A stretch of DNA of 64,000 nucleotides, from positions 41,858 through 105,857 of the forward strand of contig NZ_JALBWM010000003.1 of the NCBI RefSeq assembly GCF_023895975.1, given 5' to 3'. Positions 53,739-62,848 of the stretch are shown one piece after another. The first letter of the stretch is position 1. Each line of letters starts with the position of its first letter. A program made the position numbers and the translations under genes. The DNA is from Microbulbifer okhotskensis. Its GTDB lineage: Bacteria; Pseudomonadota; Gammaproteobacteria; Pseudomonadales; Cellvibrionaceae. The notes below the pieces were generated by a model. The model saw nothing but the letters and a program-made list of their open reading frames with translations, searched no databases and was not told the origin of the DNA.

Positions 53739-54647
53739 ATGAATTCCTCTGCCAACGCGACACAAACTCATGCGATACAACGCGAGCGCTTTGTGTTCTT
53801 ACTTTTCCTTGCCACCGCGTTTCACGTGCTAATTATTGTAGGGCTGGATTTCACTCGCCCAGAAGGCTCACAAGCACCGCCGACATTGGAAGTCACCCTG
53901 GCCCAGCACCGCTCAGCACAAGCCCCGGAAGACGCGGATTACCTGGCACAACATAACCAATTAGCCAGTGGTAGTGCAGATTCACCCAGGGAATTATCTA
54001 CCAACCGCCGCGCAGAATTTGCTGACACTCAAATTCACGATGTCAATCCACTACCACAACAACAAGCTGCGCGCCCAGCGGATCAGCGCCGCTTGATAAT
54101 TACCACGATTGGCGACAGTTCTTTCCAGGCGCCAGAGCTCCCCGCCGAAGACAAGTTTTCTAAAGAAAAGCGCGGCGATGCGCCCAGCGACTTGGCACAG
54201 AACAACCCCAAAGTTGCCAGCCTGCAAGCACGGTTGGACAAAATTCGACAGACTATTGCCCAGCGCCCCCGAGTCCGCCGCCTTACTTCAGTGGCAACCA
54301 AGGCCTCTGCCGATGCGGCTTATTTACATGAGTGGCGACAAAAAGTGGAGGCCATCGGGAACGATAACTTTCCCGAGGAGGCCCTCAGAAATCAGATTAC
54401 CGGCAGCTTGCGCATGAAGGTGCGACTGTTACCCTCTGGAGCCGTGGAGGACGTTGTTATTCTTGCATCTTCCGGTGAGCGCATTCTCGACGATGCTGCC
54501 CAACAGATTGTGCGCCTGGCAGCGCCATTCTCGCCCTTCCCGGCGGAGATAAGCCGCGAGGCCGATCGCCTGGAAATCATCCGTACCTGGCAATTCGAAA
54601 TGACCGGGTTTTCCACTTCAGCGGGAGATCCGCCCAGCCGAGGCTAG
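53739..54647 (+). CDS. TonB family energy transducer
   Basis: The 302-residue product has a short cytoplasmic N terminus, one signal-anchor helix (about 21-38, FVFLLFLATAFHVLIIVGL), and a long Gln/Ala/Pro-rich periplasmic region (about 40-200). The C-terminal TonB fold (about 210-293) contains GSLRMKVRLLPSGAVEDVVI, ILDDAAQQIVRLAAPFSPFP and IIRTWQFE. Its place between gshB and algH equals that of P. aeruginosa tonB3 (PA0406), which has been linked to twitching motility. No exbB or exbD lies nearby, so it must borrow or lack a motor. Function in iron uptake should not be assumed. Confidence 0.88.
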   Translation: MNSSANATQTHAIQRERFVFLLFLATAFHVLIIVGLDFTRPEGSQAPPTLEVTLAQHRSAQAPEDADYLAQHNQLASGSADSPRELSTNRRAEFADTQIHDVNPLPQQQAARPADQRRLIITTIGDSSFQAPELPAEDKFSKEKRGDAPSDLAQNNPKVASLQARLDKIRQTIAQRPRVRRLTSVATKASADAAYLHEWRQKVEAIGNDNFPEEALRNQITGSLRMKVRLLPSGAVEDVVILASSGERILDDAAQQIVRLAAPFSPFPAEISREADRLEIIRTWQFEMTGFSTSAGDPPSRG

Positions 54648-54681
54648 AATTGGCTTTCCATTGGCGGCTTATTACTAATAT

Positions 54682-55266
54682 ATGCCTAATTCGAATATCG
54701 ATAGCGACCTGACTCACGGGAACCTGCGGGGACAGTTCTTGCTGGCGATGCCCGGAATGGAAGATCCTCGCTTTAAGCACGCTATCGCGCTCATCGTCGA
54801 GCACAATAGCGACGGCGCCATGGGAATTGTGATCAACAGCCTCAGCAAAGTGCATTGGCGCGAGGTTTTTGAGCAGCTGTCGCTAGAAGATATCAGCCTG
54901 CGCGGTGACGAGTCGGTCTTGCTTGGAGGTCCCATGTCCCCAGAGCAAGGATTTGTGCTGCACGGCACTGGAATGCAGTTTGACTCGACCACTGAAATCA
55001 ACACCGATATCAGCCTCTCCGCCTCCAAGGATATTCTCGAATCACTGGCAACCGGACGCGGCCCTGACGACGTGCTGCTCGCTCTGGGTTACGCCGGCTG
55101 GGGGCCCGGTCAGCTCGAGCAGGAGCTGGCTGAAAATGCCTGGCTCACATTGCCGGCAGAGCCCGAGATCCTCTTTGCCACTCCCGTCGAGAAACGCTGG
55201 GAAAGCGCCGCTGCCCGACACGGCATAGACCTCTCCGGCCTCGGCTCCCAAGCGGGCCACGCCTAA
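54682..55266 (+). CDS. algH: AlgH family protein (UPF0301/DUF179)
   Basis: The 194-residue product matches the AlgH/YqgE family: LRGQFLLAMPGMEDPRFKHA, the conserved HNSDGAMGIVINS, VLLGGPMSPEQGFVLHG, and LALGYAGWGPGQLEQEL. The family is linked to alginate regulation in Pseudomonas but its molecular activity is not established. It lies 34 bp after the tonB-like gene and 20 bp before ruvX; algH-ruvX is a conserved pair. Confidence 0.94.
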   Translation: MPNSNIDSDLTHGNLRGQFLLAMPGMEDPRFKHAIALIVEHNSDGAMGIVINSLSKVHWREVFEQLSLEDISLRGDESVLLGGPMSPEQGFVLHGTGMQFDSTTEINTDISLSASKDILESLATGRGPDDVLLALGYAGWGPGQLEQELAENAWLTLPAEPEILFATPVEKRWESAAARHGIDLSGLGSQAGHA

Positions 55267-55286
55267 TAAAACATTACCGGAACACT

Positions 55287-55709
55287 ATGAGTAAACCCAT
55301 CACCGCCCTAGCCTTTGACTTCGGCACCCGCTCCATTGGCGTCGCCTTCGGCCAGAGCCTCACCTCTAGCGCGCGGGAACTTTTGCCACTGCCGGCAAAA
55401 GATGGCAAGCCGAATTGGGATTCGGTCGAAAGCCTGATCAAGGAGTGGCAACCACAGCTTCTGTTAGTCGGACTGCCCCTCAATATGGACGGCAGTGAAA
55501 GCGAATTTGGCGTGCGCGCGCGCAAATTCAGCCAACGTCTTCACGGCCGCTATGGCCTGCCCGTGGAGTTGATTGATGAACGCCTAAGTACCCGTGCCGC
55601 CAAAGAGGAAGCCCTTGAACGCGGGCACCGGGGCAATTATGCACAGGACCCCGTCGACTCCATTGCCGCACGGATTATCCTCGAAGATTGGTTACGTGCC
55701 CGGGCATAA
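55287..55709 (+). CDS. ruvX: RuvX/YqgF family nuclease
   Basis: RNase-H-fold protein proposed to process Holliday junctions and to act in 16S rRNA 5-prime maturation. The 140-residue product has the catalytic Asp in AFDFGTRSIGVAFGQ, LLVGLPLNMDGSES, the Glu region DERLSTRAAKEEALE, and DPVDSIAARIILEDWL. In P. aeruginosa pyrR-pyrB-pyrC follow; here hemC comes next. Confidence 0.95.
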   Translation: MSKPITALAFDFGTRSIGVAFGQSLTSSARELLPLPAKDGKPNWDSVESLIKEWQPQLLLVGLPLNMDGSESEFGVRARKFSQRLHGRYGLPVELIDERLSTRAAKEEALERGHRGNYAQDPVDSIAARIILEDWLRARA

Positions 55710-55775
55710 ACCGTAAAAGTCACCGCAATCTGACTCTGTTAGAATTGCCCTTCAGTTAATAAGTGATTTAGCAGC

Positions 55776-56693
55776 ATGCCTATAGACCGCATTCGCATCG
55801 CCACACGCCAGAGCGCTCTGGCCTTGTGGCAGGCCAACTTTGTCAAAGATCGACTGCAGCGGGAGCATCCCGATCTGCAGATTGAATTACTTCCCCTCAC
55901 CAGTCGCGGCGACCAAATTTTGGATATCCCGCTAACAAAAGTGGGCGGCAAGGGACTTTTTGTCAAAGAGCTGGAAGTAGCGATGCTTGAAGGTCGTGCG
56001 GACATCGCCGTACATTCAATGAAAGATGTCCCCATGGAGTTCCCCGAAGGACTTCACCTGCCGATTATTTGCCAGCGTGAAGACCCTCGCGATGCTTTTG
56101 TCAGCAACCAATATGACAGCCTTGACGATCTACCCCAGGGCGCAGTGATCGGCACCTCAAGCCTGCGCCGCCAATGCCAGGTACTTGCCCGTCGCCCCGA
56201 CCTGCAGGTGACATTCCTTCGCGGCAATGTGAATACCCGGCTAGCTAAGCTGGACGCAGGCGATTACGACGCAATTATTCTCGCTGCCGCCGGATTGTTA
56301 CGGCTAGAAATGCACGAGCGTATCCGCACCTTTCTGCCAACAGATGTTCTCCTTCCCGCCGGAGGCCAAGGTGCCGTTGGTATCGAATCGCGCCGTGACA
56401 GTCAGCTCGAAGCTCTGTTGCAACCATTGCACTGTGGTGAGACCGCAAGCCGACTGACGGCCGAACGCGCACTCGTAAAACGCCTCAACGGCGGGTGTCA
56501 GGTTCCTATCGGTTGCTATGCGGAACTACAAGGTGACGCACTATGGCTGCGCGGGCTCGTTGGCAGCCCCGATGGTCGAAACATGATACGCGCTGAGAAT
56601 CACGGCCACGCCGCCGACGGATCGCAACTCGGTACTCAGCTGGCAGAACAGTTACTGACCGACGGTGCTGACAAGATTCTCGCCGCCCTCTGA
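55776..56693 (+). CDS. hemC: Porphobilinogen deaminase (hydroxymethylbilane synthase)
   Basis: Condenses four porphobilinogens to hydroxymethylbilane. The 305-residue product has [14 protein letters not shown], the catalytic Asp region [21 protein letters not shown] (in two adjoining motifs), [24 protein letters not shown], and the dipyrromethane-cofactor Cys near residue 242 in [10 protein letters not shown]. It starts the hemC-hemD-hemX-hemY series; the hemD ATG overlaps its end region with only one base between. Confidence 0.98.
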   Translation: MPIDRIRIATRQSALALWQANFVKDRLQREHPDLQIELLPLTSRGDQILDIPLTKVGGKGLFVKELEVAMLEGRADIAVHSMKDVPMEFPEGLHLPIICQREDPRDAFVSNQYDSLDDLPQGAVIGTSSLRRQCQVLARRPDLQVTFLRGNVNTRLAKLDAGDYDAIILAAAGLLRLEMHERIRTFLPTDVLLPAGGQGAVGIESRRDSQLEALLQPLHCGETASRLTAERALVKRLNGGCQVPIGCYAELQGDALWLRGLVGSPDGRNMIRAENHGHAADGSQLGTQLAEQLLTDGADKILAAL

Positions 56694-56694
56694 G

Positions 56695-57477
56695 ATGGAT
56701 AAAGTCCTACCTGATTTGCTGCGCAGCAAGCGTATTCTGAGTACGCGACCTACACAGCAATCTGCAAGCTGGTGTGTCTTCCTGCGCGATAGCGGTGCCC
56801 TGGTAGATAATATCCCGATGCTCGCTATCGCCCCCCTTGAGGACGATGAATCCACGCAAGCCATTAAGAAATCGATACTCGATTTCGATCTAGTCGACAA
56901 AGCTATCTTTGTCTCCCAAAACGCCGTGCGCTACGGGCTGGATTGGCTCGATAGCTACTGGCCACAACTCCCCAAAGGGCCACGCTTTTTAGCAATTGGC
57001 GCAGCCACTGCGAGAGCACTCGAGGATTGCGGTATCCCCTGCGAGCAAAGTGGGATCTCAATGAACTCCGAGGAGTTGCTACTACTGCCCGGGCTGCAGC
57101 AGCTCAACGGCCAACGCATCCTGATCTTTCGCGGATTGGGTGGCCGCACCCTGATTGGCGATACACTGCGTAAAAGGGGCGGAAGGGTAAACTACTGTGA
57201 ACTCTATCGTCGGATATTGCCTCAGGAAGCCGCCGATAGCCTGGCACAGTACGGGTTTCAACCCGATGCCATCTGTGTTCACAGTGGCGAGACCCTCACA
57301 AACCTGACCTTTTGCATCCACCAGACCGGCCAAAGTACACTTTTTCAGACACCCCTAGTCTGCCCTAGCGTGCGAGTCGCCAAACTAGCTGGGGAGCTCG
57401 GCTTCACCGCTTGTCACGCGGCGCTAAATGCCGGTGATAGCGCTATGCTGGAAGCACTGCGCAAAGCGGTCTGCTAA
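56695..57477 (+). CDS. hemD: Uroporphyrinogen-III synthase
   Basis: Closes hydroxymethylbilane to uroporphyrinogen III with inversion of ring D. The 260-residue product is weakly conserved, as is usual for HemD, but has RILSTRPTQQSASW, FVSQNAVRYGLDWL, LAIGAATARALEDCGIP, ILIFRGLGGRTLIGDTLRKRG and YRRILPQ. The ATG at 56695 begins one base after the hemC stop; the frame also opens 10 codons earlier inside hemC. Position supports the call. Confidence 0.93.
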   Translation: MDKVLPDLLRSKRILSTRPTQQSASWCVFLRDSGALVDNIPMLAIAPLEDDESTQAIKKSILDFDLVDKAIFVSQNAVRYGLDWLDSYWPQLPKGPRFLAIGAATARALEDCGIPCEQSGISMNSEELLLLPGLQQLNGQRILIFRGLGGRTLIGDTLRKRGGRVNYCELYRRILPQEAADSLAQYGFQPDAICVHSGETLTNLTFCIHQTGQSTLFQTPLVCPSVRVAKLAGELGFTACHAALNAGDSAMLEALRKAVC

Positions 57478-57558
57478 TTTGCTGTCGAATTCTTTGTCGC
57501 TTTGCGGTAAAAATCTTAAAACGGCGTTCAGCCTCCTATAAAGGCCCACGTCACTCGC

Positions 57559-57564
57559 TATAAT
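57559..57564 (+). promoter_or_regulatory. Candidate -10 box upstream of hemX
   Basis: Perfect TATAAT 33 bp before the hemX ATG in the 120-bp hemD-hemX gap; no good -35 is seen. Suggests that hemX-hemY may also be transcribed separately from hemC-hemD. Confidence 0.25.
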
Positions 57565-57597
57565 CTGACGACATTTTCCATCTGCGCCGCCATACCC

Positions 57598-58905
57598 ATG
57601 ACCGAAAAGAAAGATCAAAATGTAGCCGCAACCAGCGAATCCCCAAAAGGTGCCAAGACAGCGGATAGCAAGAGTAATTTCGCAAACTCGACTCAGGGAG
57701 AGAAGGCCAAAAGTGGCGCTACTGTCGCCCAATCCAGCGGATACGGTTGGTGGCTGCTATTTATCGTTGTACTAATCGCACTGGCCTCCCTCGCCTGGTT
57801 TAACTGGCCACAATTCCGCGAGCGTGTCGGTGCCCACCTGGATTTCCTTCCCACCACCCAACCAACTTCTGAAATTCCGCTTGAGAGTGCGCCACAAGCA
57901 GAAACACCAACCAGCAACGAAGCTGCAACACAAACCCCAACTCCTGATATTGCCCCTGAGAATCCTGCGCCGGCCCCCACCCAAGCCCAAGCTCCCGATT
58001 ACTCCAGCGACTTTCATCAACTGGAACAGGCTAACGCCACCCTGCGCGATCAAATGGAACACCAAAATCGAGCTATCGCCGGACTGCGACAGCAATTGGC
58101 AGTGATGCAACGCAGCGTCACTGCCCAAGCTAGCCGGCTGGGCCAGCTTGGCAATGTAAGCCGTGACGATTGGCTACTGGCGGAGGCCGATTATCTACTG
58201 CGCCTCGCCAACCAGCGCCTGCTTCTCGAGGATGACAGCCGTGCAGCTCTGGGACTGGTGGAGCGTGTGGATGAGATATTGCGTGAGGTGGACCTGCCAG
58301 ATCTTTACGGTGTACGCCAGCAGCTGGCCCGAGAGATTACCGCCCTGAAGCTGGTCCAAAATATCGACCGGCAGGGCCTCTATCTGCGCCTACGCGCACT
58401 GGAAGAGCAACTGATACGCGCTAATATCCAGCCTCAATTTAATATGGAGTCGGTTAAGCAGCCCCGCGAAATGCAACCGACCAGTGATGATGGTGCCCCT
58501 CTATGGGAACGCGAATGGCACAACTTTACTCGCTTTATGCGCGACTCCGTACGCCCCATTGACGGTGATATCAACCCGGTCATGCTGTCGCCACAAAGTG
58601 AGGCCCGTTTCCGCCAGACCCTGCGTTTGTACATGGAGCAAGCCCAGCTGGCCTTACTGCGCGGTGACACTACTGTCTACAAAGATGCCTTGGACAGTGC
58701 GCGAGACCTTTTACTGACCTACAGCACCGCCAGCCCTCAGCGAAAGGCGCTGGCCCAGCAGCTGACCGAGCTCAGCGAGCAGCGAATCCAGGTGGAAATT
58801 CCCGACTTGAGTGCCTCTCAACTAGCCTTGCGCAATTATATAGAGCGACTGCACAAGACTTCAGGCCAGGAAACCTCTGCGCCACAACAGGAGGACAGCC
58901 AGTGA
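57598..58905 (+). CDS. hemX: HemX family membrane protein
   Basis: Bitopic inner-membrane protein of the proteobacterial HemX family. The E. coli member was once called uroporphyrinogen-III methyltransferase, but no SAM-binding motif is seen here. The 435-residue product has a basic N terminus of about 45 residues, one transmembrane helix (about 50-69, WWLLFIVVLIALASLAWF), and a Pro/Thr/Ala-rich linker. A coiled coil (LEQANATLRDQMEHQNRAI) and a helical domain with the conserved LLAEADYLLRLANQRLLLE follow. It overlaps hemY by four bases (GTGA). Confidence 0.93.
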   Translation: MTEKKDQNVAATSESPKGAKTADSKSNFANSTQGEKAKSGATVAQSSGYGWWLLFIVVLIALASLAWFNWPQFRERVGAHLDFLPTTQPTSEIPLESAPQAETPTSNEAATQTPTPDIAPENPAPAPTQAQAPDYSSDFHQLEQANATLRDQMEHQNRAIAGLRQQLAVMQRSVTAQASRLGQLGNVSRDDWLLAEADYLLRLANQRLLLEDDSRAALGLVERVDEILREVDLPDLYGVRQQLAREITALKLVQNIDRQGLYLRLRALEEQLIRANIQPQFNMESVKQPREMQPTSDDGAPLWEREWHNFTRFMRDSVRPIDGDINPVMLSPQSEARFRQTLRLYMEQAQLALLRGDTTVYKDALDSARDLLLTYSTASPQRKALAQQLTELSEQRIQVEIPDLSASQLALRNYIERLHKTSGQETSAPQQEDSQ

Positions 58906-60152
58906 AGAAACTGTTATTCACTGCCTTGGTATTACTGCTGCTCGGCGCCTTCCTGCCTGAAGCAATCAATAATTATCCCGGCTATCTTGTTATCGGTATC
59001 GGCGGTGAGCTGAACAAAGGCTACGAAATGAACCTCTGGTTCGCAGCCTTCACCCTGGTGGCCGTGCTGATCATCCTGTTCTTTGTGGTTTGGCTGGCAC
59101 GCAGCTTGTTCCGCGGTATCAGAGGCAGTGTCGACCGCCTGCGGTTTGGCCGTCAGCGCGTCGCGCGCCGGCGTCTTACCAGTGGCCTTGTGGAGTTTAT
59201 GGAGGGCAACTGGTCTCGCGCCCGCCGCCAACTATTGAAAAGTGCACCGCGCTCCGAAGCCCCCTTGATCAATTATTTGGCTGCGGCACGCAGCGCCTTT
59301 GAGTTGGGCTTTCGCGAGGAAGCCAACGAATTACTCGCAAAAGCGGAAGCCTGCGGCGAGGACACTCGACTTGCGGTTGCCTTAAGTCAGGCGCGGATGC
59401 AGCTGCTGGATAAGCACTACGAGCAATGTATCGCCAGCCTCGAGCGCGCCAAACAGCTGGAACCCAAACATCCAGCTCTGTTGCAACTGCTCAAGCAGGC
59501 CTATTACTTACTGGGCGACTGGAGCAATCTTCGCGCACTGCTGCCAGAGCTTGAAAAGCACGCCAATATGCCAGATGGGGAACTGCAACAGCTGGAGCTG
59601 GAAGTCTACCAACACCAACTGACAGAAGCGGCCAACCGCAATGATCTCGATAAGTTGCATAATGCTTGGCAGAGCCTGAGCGGGCGCTGGCAACGCAACG
59701 AGGCGCTGCGTAGCCTGTATGCCCGGCAACTTCATCGAACAGGAGAAGATACGGAGGCAGAGAAGCACCTGCGCTGGCTACTAAATCGGGCCTGGAATCC
59801 AGAGCTTGCCGAGCTATACGGATGTCTTATCGGTGCCGACCCATCCGCACAAATATCCGCTGCCGAGGGCTGGCTTAAAGAATACGGTGAGAGCGCCAAC
59901 TTACTCACATGCCTTGGACGCCTGTCGATGCGCAATGAACTGTGGGGTAAAGCGCAACAATATTTTGAAAAGAGCCTACTACTGCGTCAGGACCCAGTTA
60001 CCTCTGCTGAGCTGGCACGATTGTTTCAATCTCTCGGGGAGAAAGAAAAAGCAGCAAAGCTCTACAAAGAGGGCTTGATGCAAGCCGTCAGTGATTTACC
60101 CCAGCTCCCGATGCCAAGCCAGGACACCCCCCTCCTGGGCGCACACGCATAA
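58902..60152 (+). CDS. hemY: HemY family membrane TPR protein
   Basis: Inner-membrane protein of the proteobacterial HemY family, distinct from the protoporphyrinogen oxidase of the same name. The 416-residue product has two N-terminal transmembrane helices (about 4-22 and 42-65) and family residues PGYLVIGIGG and GLVEFMEGNWSRARRQLLKSA. It continues as a TPR-like helical domain (about 100-400, for example RNELWGKAQQYFEKSLLLRQ). The GTG start overlaps the hemX stop. A strong hairpin follows the stop. Confidence 0.93.
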   Translation: MKKLLFTALVLLLLGAFLPEAINNYPGYLVIGIGGELNKGYEMNLWFAAFTLVAVLIILFFVVWLARSLFRGIRGSVDRLRFGRQRVARRRLTSGLVEFMEGNWSRARRQLLKSAPRSEAPLINYLAAARSAFELGFREEANELLAKAEACGEDTRLAVALSQARMQLLDKHYEQCIASLERAKQLEPKHPALLQLLKQAYYLLGDWSNLRALLPELEKHANMPDGELQQLELEVYQHQLTEAANRNDLDKLHNAWQSLSGRWQRNEALRSLYARQLHRTGEDTEAEKHLRWLLNRAWNPELAELYGCLIGADPSAQISAAEGWLKEYGESANLLTCLGRLSMRNELWGKAQQYFEKSLLLRQDPVTSAELARLFQSLGEKEKAAKLYKEGLMQAVSDLPQLPMPSQDTPLLGAHA

Positions 60153-60157
60153 TCCAT

Positions 60158-60193
60158 TTTGCCGAAAGACCCGCAAAAGGGCCTTTCGGCAAA
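60158..60193 (+). terminator. Hairpin terminator after hemY
   Basis: TTTGCCGAAAG pairs with CTTTCGGCAAA (11 bp) and an inner CCC/GGG extends the stem. It lies five bases past the hemY stop and lacks a long U-tract. Confidence 0.65.
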
Positions 60194-60238
60194 TACAACT
60201 TTAGTGCGAAACTCTTCCCCACCGACAAGGATGCCATT

Positions 60239-61279
60239 GTGACCTCCCCTACGCGCTACAGCGCCATAACGATATGCTTCCTCGCCCTACTTTACTCTTC
60301 ATGGGCTACCGCAGAACATCCTATAAGCCCTCAAGACAAACTCTTGAGTAATTATGACTACCCCTACCCCGTTAACAACTTCCCGCTTGAGCTTCAAGGT
60401 TACTCGCTGACAATGGCCTTTATGGATATACCACCCGCTAAAGGCAATAAACCTAAAGGCACTGTACTGCTGTTACACGGTAAGAATTTTTCTTCGGCTT
60501 ACTGGAAAGACACTATCGCTTCACTTAGCCAATTGGGCTACCGAGTCATTGCGCCGGACCAAATCGGTTTTGGTAAATCCAGCAAGCCGCTGATGCAATA
60601 CAACCTACACAGCCTGAGCAACAATACTAAGAGGTTATTGGATGCATTAAAGGTGAAAAAGGTATCCGTGGTCGGGCACTCCATGGGGGGAATGCTGGCT
60701 ACCCGCTTTACATTGATGTACCCGGCATCCGTCGAAAAACTGGCACTGGTAAACCCTATTGGCTTGGAAGACTGGAAACGTTGGGTGCCTTATGAACCTC
60801 TACCAGAGGCCATTGCACGGGAAAGTAGACAAACTCCCAAGAGTATAAAGCGTTATATGAGCAACGCTTACTTCTCCGGCCAGTGGCGCAAGCCGTACGA
60901 CCCTTTGCTGGACATCCAAGCCGGCTGGACCCTGGGCCCCGATGCCAAACATATGGCCACAGTAGATGCCCTTACCTCAGAGATGGTATTTACCCAACCT
61001 GTACTTTACGAATTCGCCGACCTGAAAGTGCCCACCCTGCTCATTATTGGCACCCGCGACCGCACTGCAGTCGGTCGCGCCCGCGCCACCCCAACGACAC
61101 AAGACAAACTGGGACGATATGACCAGTTAGGTAAAAAAACAGCTTCTTCCATTCCCAATGCCGAACTGGTAGAGATGAACGGCGTGGGACACCTGCCGCA
61201 ATTTGAAGCCTTCCCCAGCTATTTTGGGGCCCTCAGCCAGTTTCTGAAGGCTCCTACACCTAAAACTGCACCTCAATAG
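60239..61279 (+). CDS. Secreted alpha/beta hydrolase
   Basis: The 346-residue product has a signal peptide (about 1-25, ICFLALLYSSWATA) and an alpha/beta-hydrolase fold. The oxyanion region is LLLHGKNFSSAYW, the nucleophile Ser lies in VGHSMGGMLATR near residue 148, the acid is probably Asp in IIGTRDRTAVG, and the catalytic His is in GVGHLPQFE. PDQIGFGKSSKP between strands is typical of the epoxide-hydrolase/haloalkane-dehalogenase-like group. The GTG start has an AAGGA site six to eight bases upstream. It appears to be a single gene after the hem cluster. The substrate cannot be told from sequence. Confidence 0.9.
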   Translation: MTSPTRYSAITICFLALLYSSWATAEHPISPQDKLLSNYDYPYPVNNFPLELQGYSLTMAFMDIPPAKGNKPKGTVLLLHGKNFSSAYWKDTIASLSQLGYRVIAPDQIGFGKSSKPLMQYNLHSLSNNTKRLLDALKVKKVSVVGHSMGGMLATRFTLMYPASVEKLALVNPIGLEDWKRWVPYEPLPEAIARESRQTPKSIKRYMSNAYFSGQWRKPYDPLLDIQAGWTLGPDAKHMATVDALTSEMVFTQPVLYEFADLKVPTLLIIGTRDRTAVGRARATPTTQDKLGRYDQLGKKTASSIPNAELVEMNGVGHLPQFEAFPSYFGALSQFLKAPTPKTAPQ

Positions 61280-61722
61280 CACCTACATGTATATGGCCCA
61301 AGTAAACCCGATTACAAGCCGGACATCAGGAAAAGCAGTGAGCCAAAAACCGCTAAAAAGTGAATCTTGGCATCAACAAATGGAAGATTAGATTACTAGC
61401 AGCTTGTTGAAAAATTATTCAGAAATTTTCCTTAGCCCGAGCCCCCTATTCACATTCGTAATCTGCCGATCAATGCTATTTCAATGGTCTGCAAGCACCG
61501 TAGTCAGTATTGACAATACCTCTCTCTATAGAAATCGATGCTGCGAAAAACAGACAGATAATGCTAATAAATTTTCTGTGGAAGTTTAACTTAAGCATTC
61601 GAATACTGAAAACCTTACTAAGGTTTGACATACAGAGATTCAATGTTTTTTCTTAAATTTCCAATAGCTTGATAATAGTTTCTCCACACCCGAGATAAGA
61701 AATGCTTATTAAGTTACGATTA
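61280..61722. other. AT-rich intergenic region without a convincing gene
   Basis: 443 bp between convergent genes. Base composition is visibly richer in A and T than the window to the left. A 61-codon frame at 61404-61589 has a TTG start and no recognisable features. A near-perfect palindrome is present at 61610-61626. Confidence 0.6.
61610..61626. repeat. Palindrome AAACCTTA-C-TAAGGTTT
   Basis: An 8-bp perfect inverted repeat about a single central base, overlapping a TTGACA (61625-61630) on the plus strand. It lies about 95 nt after the small membrane protein gene on the minus strand. It could be an operator-like site or a weak terminator; no partner -10 box was found. Confidence 0.4.
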
Positions 61723-62052
61723 CTAGATATTCAAGGGCATACTGGCAAAAATAAGCATGGCAAAGTAGGTAATTACGCCCTGCAAAAGTGCAATTAGGAT
61801 AGCCTTTAAAAAGCCAGTACCGAGCACAAGCATATAGGCAATGGCTGCCAGCGGAATCGTCATCAGAATACCGGCGCTGTCTGTCACACCCGGCAACATA
61901 CCGCCAACTATTCTCTGAATGATCAACGCGAGCAGCAAGGCAAATAAGCAATAAAACACACCCGTGTTTTTCGCGCCGAGGAGCGCCGCCGCCATCTTGA
62001 GCGGCAGCACAAGTACCGCCACCATAATCAGTACAAATATGATTAATTCCAT
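61723..62052 (-). CDS. Small membrane protein of unknown function
   Basis: The 109-residue product is almost wholly hydrophobic, with three to four predicted helices (about 2-24, 32-50, 62-84 and 85-104) and a GAKNTG turn between the first two. I do not recognise the family. The ATG at 62052 has a GGAG site nine bases upstream, and the other minus frame over the same stretch (from 62062) is out of frame with this site. It is isolated: noncoding AT-rich DNA lies on both sides. Membrane composition and ribosome site make it a likely real gene. Confidence 0.65.
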   Translation of the reverse strand: MELIIFVLIMVAVLVLPLKMAAALLGAKNTGVFYCLFALLLALIIQRIVGGMLPGVTDSAGILMTIPLAAIAYMLVLGTGFLKAILIALLQGVITYFAMLIFASMPLNI

Positions 62053-62371
62053 TTCTTACCACTCCATAATTTTTTAGTTATTTGAAGTACTTTCTACGAC
62101 GTCTATTTTCCCTATCAATTCAAAAAGTACTGCTGGCACACCAGGATGTCGCCAAATGAAAAATAATGCGTCAGGAAAAGTGCTTTTAACCATCCTGAGC
62201 CAAGTTTATTAAAGTACCCTGTAATTTACTCTATGACACACTATTTATGTAGCCGCACTGTACACCCATCCCCAAAAGCCGTGGCGCCCACGTGTAAAAA
62301 CTGGCGAGAAATACACGCCAGTTTTAAATAATTAAACGCTTTAAAATGCTCGGTTATAGCGGCTTGACAGC
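62053..62371. other. Intergenic region holding one terminator
   Basis: 319 bp between two minus-strand genes. It holds a clear rho-independent terminator for the upstream gene and the presumed promoter of the small membrane protein gene. No gene is seen. Confidence 0.6.
62297..62325 (-). terminator. Rho-independent terminator after the 158-residue gene
   Basis: Perfect 10-bp stem AAAACTGGCG / CGCCAGTTTT with a 9-nt loop; on the minus strand the stem runs into TTTTT. It lies 47 nt past the gene stop. Confidence 0.8.
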
Positions 62372-62848
62372 TTATTTACGTACAAGCGTCATTGTTGAAG
62401 GCGTAATGTTCCCATTCTGGAGATAGCTTTCCTTGCGAAGTATCTTGTCATGCTCTAACCACTCAAAGGTTAGGCTATGCTGATGATCTGCGTCTAAATC
62501 CACAAGATTTGTAGCATCTTTAAAAGAAAAAATAATTTGCTCATTCCTGTTATCAGCTTCCAGCTGCAAACGAGGCTGATTCCCTTGAGGGCAATAGTGG
62601 GTAGCCAACAGGCTGCCGTTATCCATATGGTAGAGAGTAAGCGAATGGGATTTTCCTCTACTTATCCAATCCTCAACTACTACTGTGCCTCCAGCCGTCT
62701 GGGAAAATTTTATGTGAAATTTCTCGCCATTTCCCCCTTCTTTTTCCCAATCCCCTAGCAGGGACTTCATTCGTTCGAATGGTTCTTTTTTTTGCAGATC
62801 AAACTCATTTGCCGTCGTCGCTACCGACACCAAAGAGAGAGCGATCAA
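62372..62848 (-). CDS. Exported protein of unknown function, probably with a disturbed 5-prime end
   Basis: The open frame encodes about 158 residues from a TTG at 62848. It begins inside a signal peptide (ALSLVSVATTA) and continues with a small beta-rich domain (SLLGDWEKEGG, LTLYHMDNGSLLATHYC, NQPRLQLEA) that resembles lipocalin-like secreted proteins of unknown role. The signal peptide appears to start further up: in-frame codons back to 62878 add IQKVQVF, but no ATG, GTG or TTG is available before a TGA at 62881-62879. An ATG at 62886, with an AAGGA site, sits one frame off. A single-base deletion near 62873 would explain this. The gene may be expressed poorly or not at all. Confidence 0.65.
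   Translation of the reverse strand: MIALSLVSVATTANEFDLQKKEPFERMKSLLGDWEKEGGNGEKFHIKFSQTAGGTVVVEDWISRGKSHSLTLYHMDNGSLLATHYCPQGNQPRLQLEADNRNEQIIFSFKDATNLVDLDADHQHSLTFEWLEHDKILRKESYLQNGNITPSTMTLVRK

Noticed and set aside
61404..61589. 61-codon plus-strand frame with TTG start
   Set aside because: No ribosome site, no recognisable feature and atypical composition; treated as noncoding.
61709..62062. 117-codon minus-strand frame over the small membrane protein
   Set aside because: It overlaps out of frame; the 109-residue frame has a proper ATG, a ribosome site and a coherent membrane profile.
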